Positions 29,243-37,935 of a stretch of DNA of 64,000 nucleotides are shown piece after piece. The DNA lies in contig JAFGGL010000019.1 of assembly GCA_016930575.1 (NCBI GenBank), positions 55,103 through 119,102 on the forward strand. Direction: 5' to 3'. Source of the stretch: Clostridiales bacterium (GTDB lineage: Bacteria; Bacillota; Clostridia; Christensenellales; Aristaeellaceae). How positions within the stretch are numbered: position 1 is the stretch's first letter; the number at the start of each line of letters is the position of its first letter. The notes below the pieces were generated by a model. It saw only the letters and a list, made by a program, of their open reading frames with translations. It made no database searches and was not told the DNA's origin. The translations under genes were made by a program, and so were the position numbers.

Positions 29243-29417
29243 ATTAACGAAATAGTAATAATTGTGTAATAATTATGTTATATTTCCCCCTTGCTCCTTT
29301 GCTCTCCGGCCATCAGCCCTACTGCCGCAACCCCTATACAGAAAGCAATAAAGACTGTTTTCACTCAAGACCGATTCTCACGTTATGAGCGCGCCTTAAG
29401 AGGAGGCCAATCATCAT

Positions 29418-32400
29418 ATGAGTATGCTGATGCATGAAGCATATCCGAAAGTATACGAAAAGCCTTATGTTCGCAGAAATAATCAAAAAGCTTACAGCTC
29501 AAGCATCGTAAACGCAGAGATATCAATCGCTAAAGGCAGTCCGTTATTCAAAGCAAGGGTCAGGCAGGCCCTGGAAGAATTGCAGATATCGGGCTATGCC
29601 GCCATAGACAAATATCCGCTGCCCGCGAAGTTCATCATCGCGAGCGATCGTATCATATATGACGGTACTCTCGGCATCCTGTACCTGAACCGGAAATTGA
29701 AAAAAGACGAAATGAAAGATATCCTGGTTTCCTGTTCGGAAGGCGTCCGGGATTTTTCTCTCTATTCCTTACGGGCTTTGCAGGCCATCCGGGCTTCGTC
29801 GGTCTACTATAAACTGAATACGGTCTATCGCAGGATTATGCGCAAACCCCTTGAAAAAAGAGTAACCAAAGACGTAATGAAAATCATCACTTCTCCGCCC
29901 AAAGGCAAGGTCTCAACAGAGGATCAGCACTTCCTGCTGACCACCATGCGGCTGGAGATGTTTATGAAGGCGCTGTGCGTGAAAGTAGAGAAGCGCTCGT
30001 TGATCCGTCTGCTGACCGAAGAACAAAAGAAACTGAAACAACGGCTGCTGTCGCTTCAGAAACAGCAGCTTGCGGGCTTGGATTCATTGGCCGAATGCGC
30101 ACAGCTTCGGGAAACCATCCAAAAAACGGACGAGCTCATCTACCGCAAGCGCCTGGCGTTTCAAAACAGGCTGATTAACCGGGTGTTCAGGAGTATCGAA
30201 ACGGAAAGCCGGACCGCCAATGTGCTTAAGATCAGTAAAAGAAACAGGAATAGACAGCAAAAGTTGGCTTCGGAAATACAGTCTCTGCAGTCCGCGCTTT
30301 CAAACATCGAAGCGGAGGGGTCGTACCACGGCCGCCGCAGGCAGGCGGCGCTGTCCAAGAAACTGACCGCGCTAAAGAGAAAAAACCTGCAATGTTCCTA
30401 CTTAAGCGCATGCTATGAAAACCGGCAGAAATTCACGAATAAACTGAAGGCCCACATGGAAAAGTACCATCAAACCGAGCTGATTCCCGCAAGTTTTCAC
30501 AAGTCGGCGCAGATGCGTGTTTTCAATACGCTGCGGTTTTTGATCAGCGCCCTGTTCGTAGGCGTATACCTGTTCGTCATCCGGTTCCCCCTGGCTCTCG
30601 CCCCCTTCCTGTTCCTGCTCGGGCTGTATGTATTCCAACCGATAGCCAATAAATTCACCATCCTGCTGATGACCAGATACACCAACAACTGCGGCCTGAA
30701 ACGGCTGTCCGCCCCCGAGCTGAAGCTTGAGATCGTAAAGCGGGCCGCTCACGGGCAGTACTTCTGCGCGGTGGACCTGCCGCTTTATACGGGCAAAGTC
30801 GAAGAACTCTATACGACCGAATACTACATCAAGAAAAACCTGAAGAATCTGCGCAATACGCTGTCGTATTACCCCAAACTCGCTATCATATACCAGATTA
30901 CATCCAATACCGCAGACAGGAAGATCGTCGAGCGGGAAGTCGCGATTACCCAACGGGCGCAGGCGATGGCGAACCTGCTTTACGGGAAGACCCGAATCTA
31001 CTTCCTGTATCTGCACAGAAGTTCGTCCACCGCCAAAAAGGTCGGTAATATCCTTGCCTCGCACCTGTTGAAGCAGCACGGCTATACCTATCCTGTGATC
31101 TATACCGACAAGGAGAAGTTCCAGACCACATTCGAGCCCAAACCGCTGTTTGACAGGGTATACGGCAATTTCCACGGTTCGCTTTGCAGACGCGCCCATG
31201 AATCGGCTTTCTCCATGGCCAGAAACAACGCGATTATCAAAGACATCCTCGCCGGCAAACAGATTCCGCTGTCGGACAAAATCGAGTTCTCCTTCTTCAT
31301 CGACAACAAAAATGAGATACAGCCCGGCAGTTTCGAGGCTGCGCTCGCGGCGATGCTGCACCCCGAAAACAGAAGCATCACCATCCTGCAGCCGCAAATG
31401 AGCATAGAGGATCCGGTGTATGAGGGGCGTTTTATCACCTCGGCGTTTCTGCGCATGATGCGCATCGCAAGAGACGTACACAACGACAGATACCTGGCCA
31501 CGCTCCACGGCTTGTACAACAACATGAGCGCGTATTACGGCAAGGGGATGCTGCGGCTCAGTCAATACGATTATATGGTGATGAACGAGATCCTCAACCT
31601 GAAATATATCGACTCGCACGACTGGCAGGAAAGCGTATTCAACCAGGCCGCCCTGGCAATCAGCGGCGATACCAGGATAAACGCCGTGAAACAGCCTGCC
31701 GACGATTGCGACAGCCAGTACAGCGTGTTATTGGAAAAGGGACATGAAAGCATACTTCTTACGCTGATATTCCGCAGCGATACATGCACAATACTCTATC
31801 CCGACGGGAATTCCCGGGAGATCTATATTGCGGGTAAAACCCCGGATGAAGAGAAAATCAAGAGTGCCCTGGATTACATTGACAACAAAGTCGACGTCGG
31901 GGAAAGAGAGTTGATCTCGACCATCGGCAGTTATCAGCGGGATGCACGGTGGCTGAAGGGCGATCTGCAGATGCTGCACACGTTTGCGGCCTACCGCAGG
32001 TATATGCCGCCGTATCACAGGTTTCACATGGGCAATATTTTCAGGCGGTTTGCCAATGAGCTCACGCTACTGACCTGGGTTGTGATGAATTTCGCGTTTT
32101 CGATACTGCGGCAATCGCCGACGGCCGGGCAGGAAACGCTGTTCATCCTGACCCTGTATTTGGCAATCACAGCCTTCGGTTTTGCCGGGATCGACCTGTT
32201 CATCTACCCGATATTCTTTGAAATCAAAAGCCGACCGGTCATGTATCCCCGGTCTGTGTTCAAGGTTTTCTTCAAAGCTGCAGCCGACGTATTGAAAAAA
32301 ATCGGCGTTGGCTTATGGCAGTTTGTGCTATACCTTTTGATCGCCTGGCCGAGAGTGTATCTCGGAATCAGAAGCTCGATCAAAGTACTCGCCGCGGGAA

Positions 32401-32672
32401 TCGATCAAAAAATAGATTGGGGCGCCGCCAGCAACGCCTGCATATCCGCGGAAGAAACCAGCAGGCAGGGCCTGCCGTTCGAACGGTTTCTGGTCCATTA
32501 TAAAAACTGTATGCTCCTGGGTATCATTCTTGTTGCGGGGCTGTTGTCCTTGATTCTACTCGGCAAAGCCTATACCTCCGTTTTGCTTCCGCTCAATCTC
32601 GGGATGATTGCCGTGGGTTTGATCTTCGCGCCGTTCGTCGCGTATTTCGTGTCCAAACAAATCAAGCAATAA
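29418..32672 (+). CDS. Large membrane protein resembling a divergent GT84 (cyclic beta-glucan synthase)/OpgH-like glycosyltransferase
   Basis: Several predicted TM segments; IEFSFFIDNKNEIQPGSFEAALAAMLHPENRSITILQPQMSI ... YYGKGMLRLSQYDYMV...IDSHDWQESVFNQAALAISGDTRI resembles the GT84/NdvB order DxD - MAHPxNR - GILQPRVS - GKGIYD - SHDLxEG. Confidence 0.6.
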   Translation: MSMLMHEAYPKVYEKPYVRRNNQKAYSSSIVNAEISIAKGSPLFKARVRQALEELQISGYAAIDKYPLPAKFIIASDRIIYDGTLGILYLNRKLKKDEMKDILVSCSEGVRDFSLYSLRALQAIRASSVYYKLNTVYRRIMRKPLEKRVTKDVMKIITSPPKGKVSTEDQHFLLTTMRLEMFMKALCVKVEKRSLIRLLTEEQKKLKQRLLSLQKQQLAGLDSLAECAQLRETIQKTDELIYRKRLAFQNRLINRVFRSIETESRTANVLKISKRNRNRQQKLASEIQSLQSALSNIEAEGSYHGRRRQAALSKKLTALKRKNLQCSYLSACYENRQKFTNKLKAHMEKYHQTELIPASFHKSAQMRVFNTLRFLISALFVGVYLFVIRFPLALAPFLFLLGLYVFQPIANKFTILLMTRYTNNCGLKRLSAPELKLEIVKRAAHGQYFCAVDLPLYTGKVEELYTTEYYIKKNLKNLRNTLSYYPKLAIIYQITSNTADRKIVEREVAITQRAQAMANLLYGKTRIYFLYLHRSSSTAKKVGNILASHLLKQHGYTYPVIYTDKEKFQTTFEPKPLFDRVYGNFHGSLCRRAHESAFSMARNNAIIKDILAGKQIPLSDKIEFSFFIDNKNEIQPGSFEAALAAMLHPENRSITILQPQMSIEDPVYEGRFITSAFLRMMRIARDVHNDRYLATLHGLYNNMSAYYGKGMLRLSQYDYMVMNEILNLKYIDSHDWQESVFNQAALAISGDTRINAVKQPADDCDSQYSVLLEKGHESILLTLIFRSDTCTILYPDGNSREIYIAGKTPDEEKIKSALDYIDNKVDVGERELISTIGSYQRDARWLKGDLQMLHTFAAYRRYMPPYHRFHMGNIFRRFANELTLLTWVVMNFAFSILRQSPTAGQETLFILTLYLAITAFGFAGIDLFIYPIFFEIKSRPVMYPRSVFKVFFKAAADVLKKIGVGLWQFVLYLLIAWPRVYLGIRSSIKVLAAGIDQKIDWGAASNACISAEETSRQGLPFERFLVHYKNCMLLGIILVAGLLSLILLGKAYTSVLLPLNLGMIAVGLIFAPFVAYFVSKQIKQ

Positions 32673-32744
32673 TGCCCGTTCGGGCATACGCGACAGCCAC
32701 ACTCTTTCCGTGCAAAACCACGCCGGATTTTATACCGCCATGTC

Positions 32745-32780
32745 GCCGTCGCGGACTGCATATCGTCCGCGGCGGCTTTT
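32745..32780 (+). terminator. Rho-independent terminator
   Basis: GCCGTCGCGGAC...GTCCGCGGCGGCTTTT. Confidence 0.65.
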
Positions 32781-32953
32781 CCTTTGCAAAGAAAAACTCA
32801 TTTCACATCTCGCTTCGCCGCGGCTCCCTTCTAATCGAAACAAGATGAGAAGACGACTAGACTGTCATTTGATTTGCAGCGAAGCATTGACCGCCGGCAT
32901 GGTCGGTGCTATCCTGAATGCAATGAGTCGAAACCAAAAACGGAGGTATCGTT

Positions 32954-33790
32954 ATGGCATTCACGAAGAAGACCTATCCGAACAATCCGCAAAGGACCGG
33001 CATGGCGCGGATGGTGGACGGCATTGCGTATTCGAAAATCGGCGGGGCAAAAACAACGCTCACGCTGCTGAGGCCCTGGGAAGAGGACGCGCGGTATCCG
33101 CTTGTTGTGTTTGTGCAGGGCTCGGGCTGGACGACCCCGGACCGCGGGTTTGAGATTCCCCAGCTTTCGCGGCTTTCGCAGCAAGGCTATGTGGTGGCGT
33201 CGGTCTGCCACCGCGACGCCACGGAAGGCAACCCGTTCCCCGCGTTCCTGCAGGATGTGAAAACGGCCATCCGCTTCCTGCGCGCGCATGCGGACGACTA
33301 CAGCATCGACGCTGGGCGCGTAGGCATCTACGGCACCTCCTCCGGCGGCAACACCGCCCTGCTTGCCGCCGCGACGGGCGACGATCCAAAGTACAGGACC
33401 GGAGAATATCCCGACGTGTCCGACGCGGTCAACTGCGTTGTATCCTGCTTCGGGCCGACGGATTTGACCATGATCCCGGATATCCAGGACCCGATGGACG
33501 ATATCTTCCTGGGCCTGATCGGCGACAACGATGCCGCCGCGGTGCTGCGGGAGATGAGCCCTTGCCGTTATATCAGCAAAGACGCTCCTTTCCCGCCCTG
33601 CCTGCTCGCGCACGGCACCGACGATTCGATCGTTCCGTATTTTATGGCAAAGGATATGGCGGAGAAGCTTTCCGCATGCGGAAAGGATGTGCGGCTGTTG
33701 ACCGTGACCGGCGCTCCGCACGAGGACACGTTCTGGAGCTGGCCGCTGATTGAGGATATCTATGCGTTTATCAAGGAACATATCGGCTGA
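32954..33790 (+). CDS. Alpha/beta hydrolase (esterase/lipase family)
   Basis: VGIYGTSSGGNTALLAAATGDD (GxSxG) and PPCLLAHGTDDSIVPYFMA, catalytic His in GAPHEDTFW. Confidence 0.87.
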   Translation: MAFTKKTYPNNPQRTGMARMVDGIAYSKIGGAKTTLTLLRPWEEDARYPLVVFVQGSGWTTPDRGFEIPQLSRLSQQGYVVASVCHRDATEGNPFPAFLQDVKTAIRFLRAHADDYSIDAGRVGIYGTSSGGNTALLAAATGDDPKYRTGEYPDVSDAVNCVVSCFGPTDLTMIPDIQDPMDDIFLGLIGDNDAAAVLREMSPCRYISKDAPFPPCLLAHGTDDSIVPYFMAKDMAEKLSACGKDVRLLTVTGAPHEDTFWSWPLIEDIYAFIKEHIG

Positions 33791-33817
33791 CGGCCTACCC
33801 TGCCTAAGGAGGTTCCC

Positions 33818-34570
33818 ATGATCCAAAACACGGCGAAGATCTACTTCTCCCCCACCGGCAACACCAAAAAAAGCGTGGACGCCATGGCGGCGGCCGTCGG
33901 AGGCAATATACTGGATCACGACGTGACCGTGGACAGGGACGGCGCGCCCTGCGTTTTCACCGCGGAGGACTTCGCGGTGTTCGGCATGCCCGTCTATGGC
34001 GGGCGTATCCCCATCGCGGCCAGGGACCGGCTGTTGCGGTTTCGGGGAAAACAAACCCCGTGCATCGTGCTGGTCACCTACGGCAACCGGCACTACGACG
34101 ACGCGCTTGTGGAGCTTGCGGATCTGGTGCAGGCGCAGGGATTTGTGGTCAAAGGCGCGGCGGCGCTGGTTGGTCGGCATACCTACGGCGATATCCAGGC
34201 CGGGCGCCCCGGCGCGGACGATTTGGCCGCGGACGCGGCGTTTGCCCGCAAGGCCGCGGCAAACGCGGTGGTAACTCCGCCGGATATTTACGGAAACCGC
34301 CCGTACAGGGACGGCGGAGGCGGCGGCGGGTTCCGGCCGCTGACCTCCGAGAACTGCACCGCCTGCGGCATCTGCGTGAGTAACTGCCCGATGCAGGCGA
34401 TCGGGGCGGACTGCAGAACCATCGATGATTCTTTATGCATCTCCTGCTTCCGCTGCATCCGCAAATGTCCGGAAAGTGCGAAACACATGAACACCGCAGA
34501 CTATCTCGCGTTCGCCGAGAGCTTTTCCGAACAGTTGAAAGCCCGGCGGGAGAACGAATATTTCCTGTAA
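33818..34570 (+). CDS. EFR1-type flavodoxin-ferredoxin fusion protein
   Basis: IYFSPTGNTKKSVDAMA plus CTACGICVSNCPMQAIG and CISCFRCIRKCPESAK 4Fe-4S motifs. Confidence 0.87.
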   Translation: MIQNTAKIYFSPTGNTKKSVDAMAAAVGGNILDHDVTVDRDGAPCVFTAEDFAVFGMPVYGGRIPIAARDRLLRFRGKQTPCIVLVTYGNRHYDDALVELADLVQAQGFVVKGAAALVGRHTYGDIQAGRPGADDLAADAAFARKAAANAVVTPPDIYGNRPYRDGGGGGGFRPLTSENCTACGICVSNCPMQAIGADCRTIDDSLCISCFRCIRKCPESAKHMNTADYLAFAESFSEQLKARRENEYFL

Positions 34571-34873
34571 CCGTATCGTCTTGCAATGAAGAGAATACCG
34601 GGATTTCCTCCCGCCACCGCTCCGGTAAGGTGCGGATATCCGCATACAGGCAGTTGAACGTCGCTGTGATCCGCGGCTTGACAAAAACACGCCTGTCCGC
34701 AGCCGATGCCTTTTGTGTTTTTAGTTCCGTTGTGATACTCTTCTCTCATATCCCGGATCATCGTTTCTGCTGCCCCGGCAGCCCTTATTGCATGGTAGGT
34801 CTTCCTGCTCAGAGATTTCACCCGGAACCTGCGAACATCTCAATACATATCCAGAAGAAAGACGATGGGTCCT

Positions 34874-35530
34874 ATGAAAAAGCATTGCTTGCAAACGGTC
34901 TGCCTGATCATTTCGCTTTTGATGCTCCGTCCCTGCGCCGCATCCGCCGGACAGGCTGCCGCCACGCCGCAGGAGATGCTGCAGGCGTATCAGAGCGTCC
35001 TGCTCGGCGACCAAAGCTATCTACGATACAACACCTTTGACGATCTGATTGAAGAAGCGGTAATGACAGACGAAATCACCGATTGGTACGACTATGTGCC
35101 GGGCCCCCCGTTCTCCTTCGTTGCGTTCGCCGTTACCGACCTGGACATGAACGGCAATCCCGAACTGCTGCTACAGCTTTCCGAAGATTTCGGATACGAA
35201 CTGCTCCGCTATGATAACGGCCGGGTATACGGCTATCCGTTCGTCGCCCGCGCCATGGAGGCCGTCACGGCGGACGGCGAGATCCACGGTTCCAGCGGCG
35301 CGGATAATTTCGGGTGGTACCGTATCTGCTTTCACGGCGCAGCGCTGCGGACGATCGTGATCTGTTGGAAGTACGACGAGGAAGCTCCTGCTTTCCGCTA
35401 CATGATCGGCGATACGGAAGGCACGGAGGAGGACTTCACGGCGCTTAACGACACGCTGTGGAACAAAGAAAGCGTGAGCTTCACGCCCTACAGCCCGGAG
35501 GCTGTTGCCGAAGCCGCAGCGGCGTTCTGA
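34874..35530 (+). CDS. Secreted protein of unknown function
   Basis: Signal peptide MKKHCLQTVCLIISLLMLRPCAASA; VTDLDMNGNPELLLQLSEDFGYELLRY motif. Confidence 0.65.
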   Translation: MKKHCLQTVCLIISLLMLRPCAASAGQAAATPQEMLQAYQSVLLGDQSYLRYNTFDDLIEEAVMTDEITDWYDYVPGPPFSFVAFAVTDLDMNGNPELLLQLSEDFGYELLRYDNGRVYGYPFVARAMEAVTADGEIHGSSGADNFGWYRICFHGAALRTIVICWKYDEEAPAFRYMIGDTEGTEEDFTALNDTLWNKESVSFTPYSPEAVAEAAAAF

Positions 35531-35701
35531 CACACTCCCGCGCGCCTGGACCGGACCGGGCCGGGCATCGGCTTCTCCCTTTCACTCAGCGTGCAGTCCC
35601 GGACGAGTGGGCGGTGTGCCGCATCACGGACGATGCGCTTTCGGTTTTTGCAAACATAGAATCTATAGCGCTTTGAATGATTCGCTTCCCGCATAACCGC
35701 G

Positions 35702-36142
35702 TTACCGCGTTTTTTTCAGGTACACCATATCCACAAGCTGCACACCGTCCTCGATCATCACGTGATCGTAGTTGTCTGTAAAGAAGTTCTTCACCCGGTG
35801 CGATTCAAAAAACCCGCACTTATGGTAAAAACCCAGGGTGCCCGGCACGTCGCCCGTTCCCACGAACATGGTTCGCAGGTCTGGGTAATGGGAGAACGCA
35901 AACTCGACCAGCGCCCTGCCGTAGCCTTTGCGCTGCGCTTCCGGCCACACCGCGATGTTTTTGAGCTCGTAGACGCCGTTTCCTTCGTTGGTGACCACGC
36001 ATTCGGCCTGCACGCCGTGGTCGTCCAGCACGAACATATCGCCGCGCATAAGATACTTGTCGATCATACCCTCCTGCTCATCAGCCAGCAGAAGCAGCTC
36101 AATATATTGTTTTTTATTTTCTTTCACCTGCGTAATCTTCAT
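35702..36142 (-). CDS. GNAT family N-acetyltransferase
   Basis: LKNIAVWPEAQRKGYGRALVEFAFSHYPDLRTMFVGTGDVPGTLGFYHKCGF. Confidence 0.88.
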   Translation of the reverse strand: MKITQVKENKKQYIELLLLADEQEGMIDKYLMRGDMFVLDDHGVQAECVVTNEGNGVYELKNIAVWPEAQRKGYGRALVEFAFSHYPDLRTMFVGTGDVPGTLGFYHKCGFFESHRVKNFFTDNYDHVMIEDGVQLVDMVYLKKTR

Positions 36143-36143
36143 C

Positions 36144-37934
36144 TTATCTCCTCGTCATGGAAAACGCATACAGCCGCGCCCGCGTCTCGCCGGTCGGCTC
36201 GCCCGCGCCCGGGAGCACATCCCGTTTCGTGGTGTATTTGCCGACCGTATCCGCTGTGGAATAGGGAATTTGCCGGGCTTCCTTCGTGGCGAGGACAAAG
36301 CGGCATATTGTGTTCACGCTGGCGGTCAGGCTGCGCGTGAAGGCCCCGCCGCCCAGTGTGATTTCCGCGCTGCCCGCATGACAGTCGAACGCGATCCCGA
36401 TCTCCGCCGCCTCGCCCGGAGCATATGCCAAAGCGGGTTCCATGCGCCCGTCTGTCAGCAGGTAGACCTGCCCGTCCGCGCGCAGGGAAATCCGCAGCGG
36501 AACGCCGCCACGGTCGTCCTGCAGTTCCATACACACCGCGCCATTGTCCGCCACCGCGTCCGTTTGCAGCCGCAGCCTGATATTTCCCGCCTCCGCGGGC
36601 GTAAACAGACGCTCGATAATCGCGCGGTCGTAGGGATCGCGGTCCGAAAGGCACAGCGCGTCCAGCCGGGCGCGTACGGGCGCCCACAGCGGCGAATAGA
36701 TATTCCAGCGCGCGGGAAGTTCTCCCGAATCCAGGGTTTCCTTTATCTCCGCGTCCCGCCCGCCCGTGACGGGCACGGGCACGCGGCTGACCCAGATATC
36801 CTCCTTGTTGTTGGAATACGCCAGCCACACGCCGCCGTCGGGCGCCTGCGGGTTGCGCTCGCAGATGCCGCGCAGGTACTGCGGCCCCAGGTTCTTGTCC
36901 GCCCCGCCGTAACGCAGCGGCGACATGGGGCCGGTGACGGCCAGCATATGATCAAACGTGTGCCCGTCTTTACCCGTCACAACGGCGATCGGCCAGCGGT
37001 GCTGGCCGTCCCGGGTGGGGTTGTAGAACAGCGCGAATTTCCCGTCCGGCGTCCGCTGCCCCCACACCTTGCCCGTTGCGGTGCGGAGGGTGGGGTTTTT
37101 CACGATCTCCCCGAAGGTCCTGCCGCCGTCCGAGGAGACCGCCGACAGGCCTTTTTTGTATACGCCCATCATCTCGGTATCGCTGATTGTATAGAAACTC
37201 AGCGCCTGTTCGCGCGGGGCGGGAAACAGCGCCTTGTCAAAGCGCTGTTCCTCGTACATCTGCTGCATCACGGGGCCGTCCTTGAGCAGCGCGCCGCAGG
37301 CTTCGACAAACGCCGCGTCCGCGCTGGTTTGGTAGGGCGAAAAGACGGGCGTGTTTTCGGCGTTGTAACCCGCGGGAGTGTTGTAGAGCAGGAAATGGAT
37401 CTCGCCGAACGTCCCGTCCGGGAATACGCGGCGCACCGCGCGGCCCACGCCCCAGCCGTCGCAGGGCATGGTGAGCCCGCGGTCGTGCACGATGCCGTAG
37501 AAGGAGAGGATCAGCAGCACGCCGCCCTGCGCGTGGTAAAAGCCCATGCGCTGGTGCGGCACGGTTCGCACGGTCTCCCCGAGCAGCGGGCTGCGCGGCC
37601 CCCTGTACTGCGCGGTCGGCACCTCGATCACGGGAAAGGCGACCTTTGGAAAGCTCCAGTCCATGCCGTTTTCGCTGGTCGTCAGTAGCGTCTGGCCGGG
37701 CACTTCGTGCTCGTCTGCGGGGTTGGAGAGGTATTCCAGGTAAAACCGGCCGCGGTACCACGCAAGCATCGGCGCGTGGTTGTACGTCCAGCCGAAGCCG
37801 TCCGCCCATTCGGGATGCTCGCGGTTGGCGCGCAGCGCCTGAAAGCTGTGCACGCCTTCCGCGTGCGGCAGCGCGCCGTCCTGAAAACGGATGTCGGCGA
37901 GGCGGCGGTCTTTCACGATCAACTGATCCGACAT
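36144..37934 (-). CDS. Sialidase-fold (BNR-type) glycosidase-like protein
   Basis: LTTSENGMDWSFPKVAF, SSDGGRTFGEIVKN (Asp-box-like), start chosen at MSDQLIVKDRRLAD. Confidence 0.65.
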   Translation of the reverse strand: MSDQLIVKDRRLADIRFQDGALPHAEGVHSFQALRANREHPEWADGFGWTYNHAPMLAWYRGRFYLEYLSNPADEHEVPGQTLLTTSENGMDWSFPKVAFPVIEVPTAQYRGPRSPLLGETVRTVPHQRMGFYHAQGGVLLILSFYGIVHDRGLTMPCDGWGVGRAVRRVFPDGTFGEIHFLLYNTPAGYNAENTPVFSPYQTSADAAFVEACGALLKDGPVMQQMYEEQRFDKALFPAPREQALSFYTISDTEMMGVYKKGLSAVSSDGGRTFGEIVKNPTLRTATGKVWGQRTPDGKFALFYNPTRDGQHRWPIAVVTGKDGHTFDHMLAVTGPMSPLRYGGADKNLGPQYLRGICERNPQAPDGGVWLAYSNNKEDIWVSRVPVPVTGGRDAEIKETLDSGELPARWNIYSPLWAPVRARLDALCLSDRDPYDRAIIERLFTPAEAGNIRLRLQTDAVADNGAVCMELQDDRGGVPLRISLRADGQVYLLTDGRMEPALAYAPGEAAEIGIAFDCHAGSAEITLGGGAFTRSLTASVNTICRFVLATKEARQIPYSTADTVGKYTTKRDVLPGAGEPTGETRARLYAFSMTRR

Positions 37935-37935
37935 T

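Noticed and set aside
30402-31619. 405-aa minus-strand ORF antisense to the GT84-like gene
   Set aside because: No RBS or domain support; the plus strand has a strong promoter and coherent membrane topology.
35988-37688. 566-aa plus-strand ORF antisense to the sialidase-fold gene
   Set aside because: Composition typical of antisense reading; no recognisable domain.
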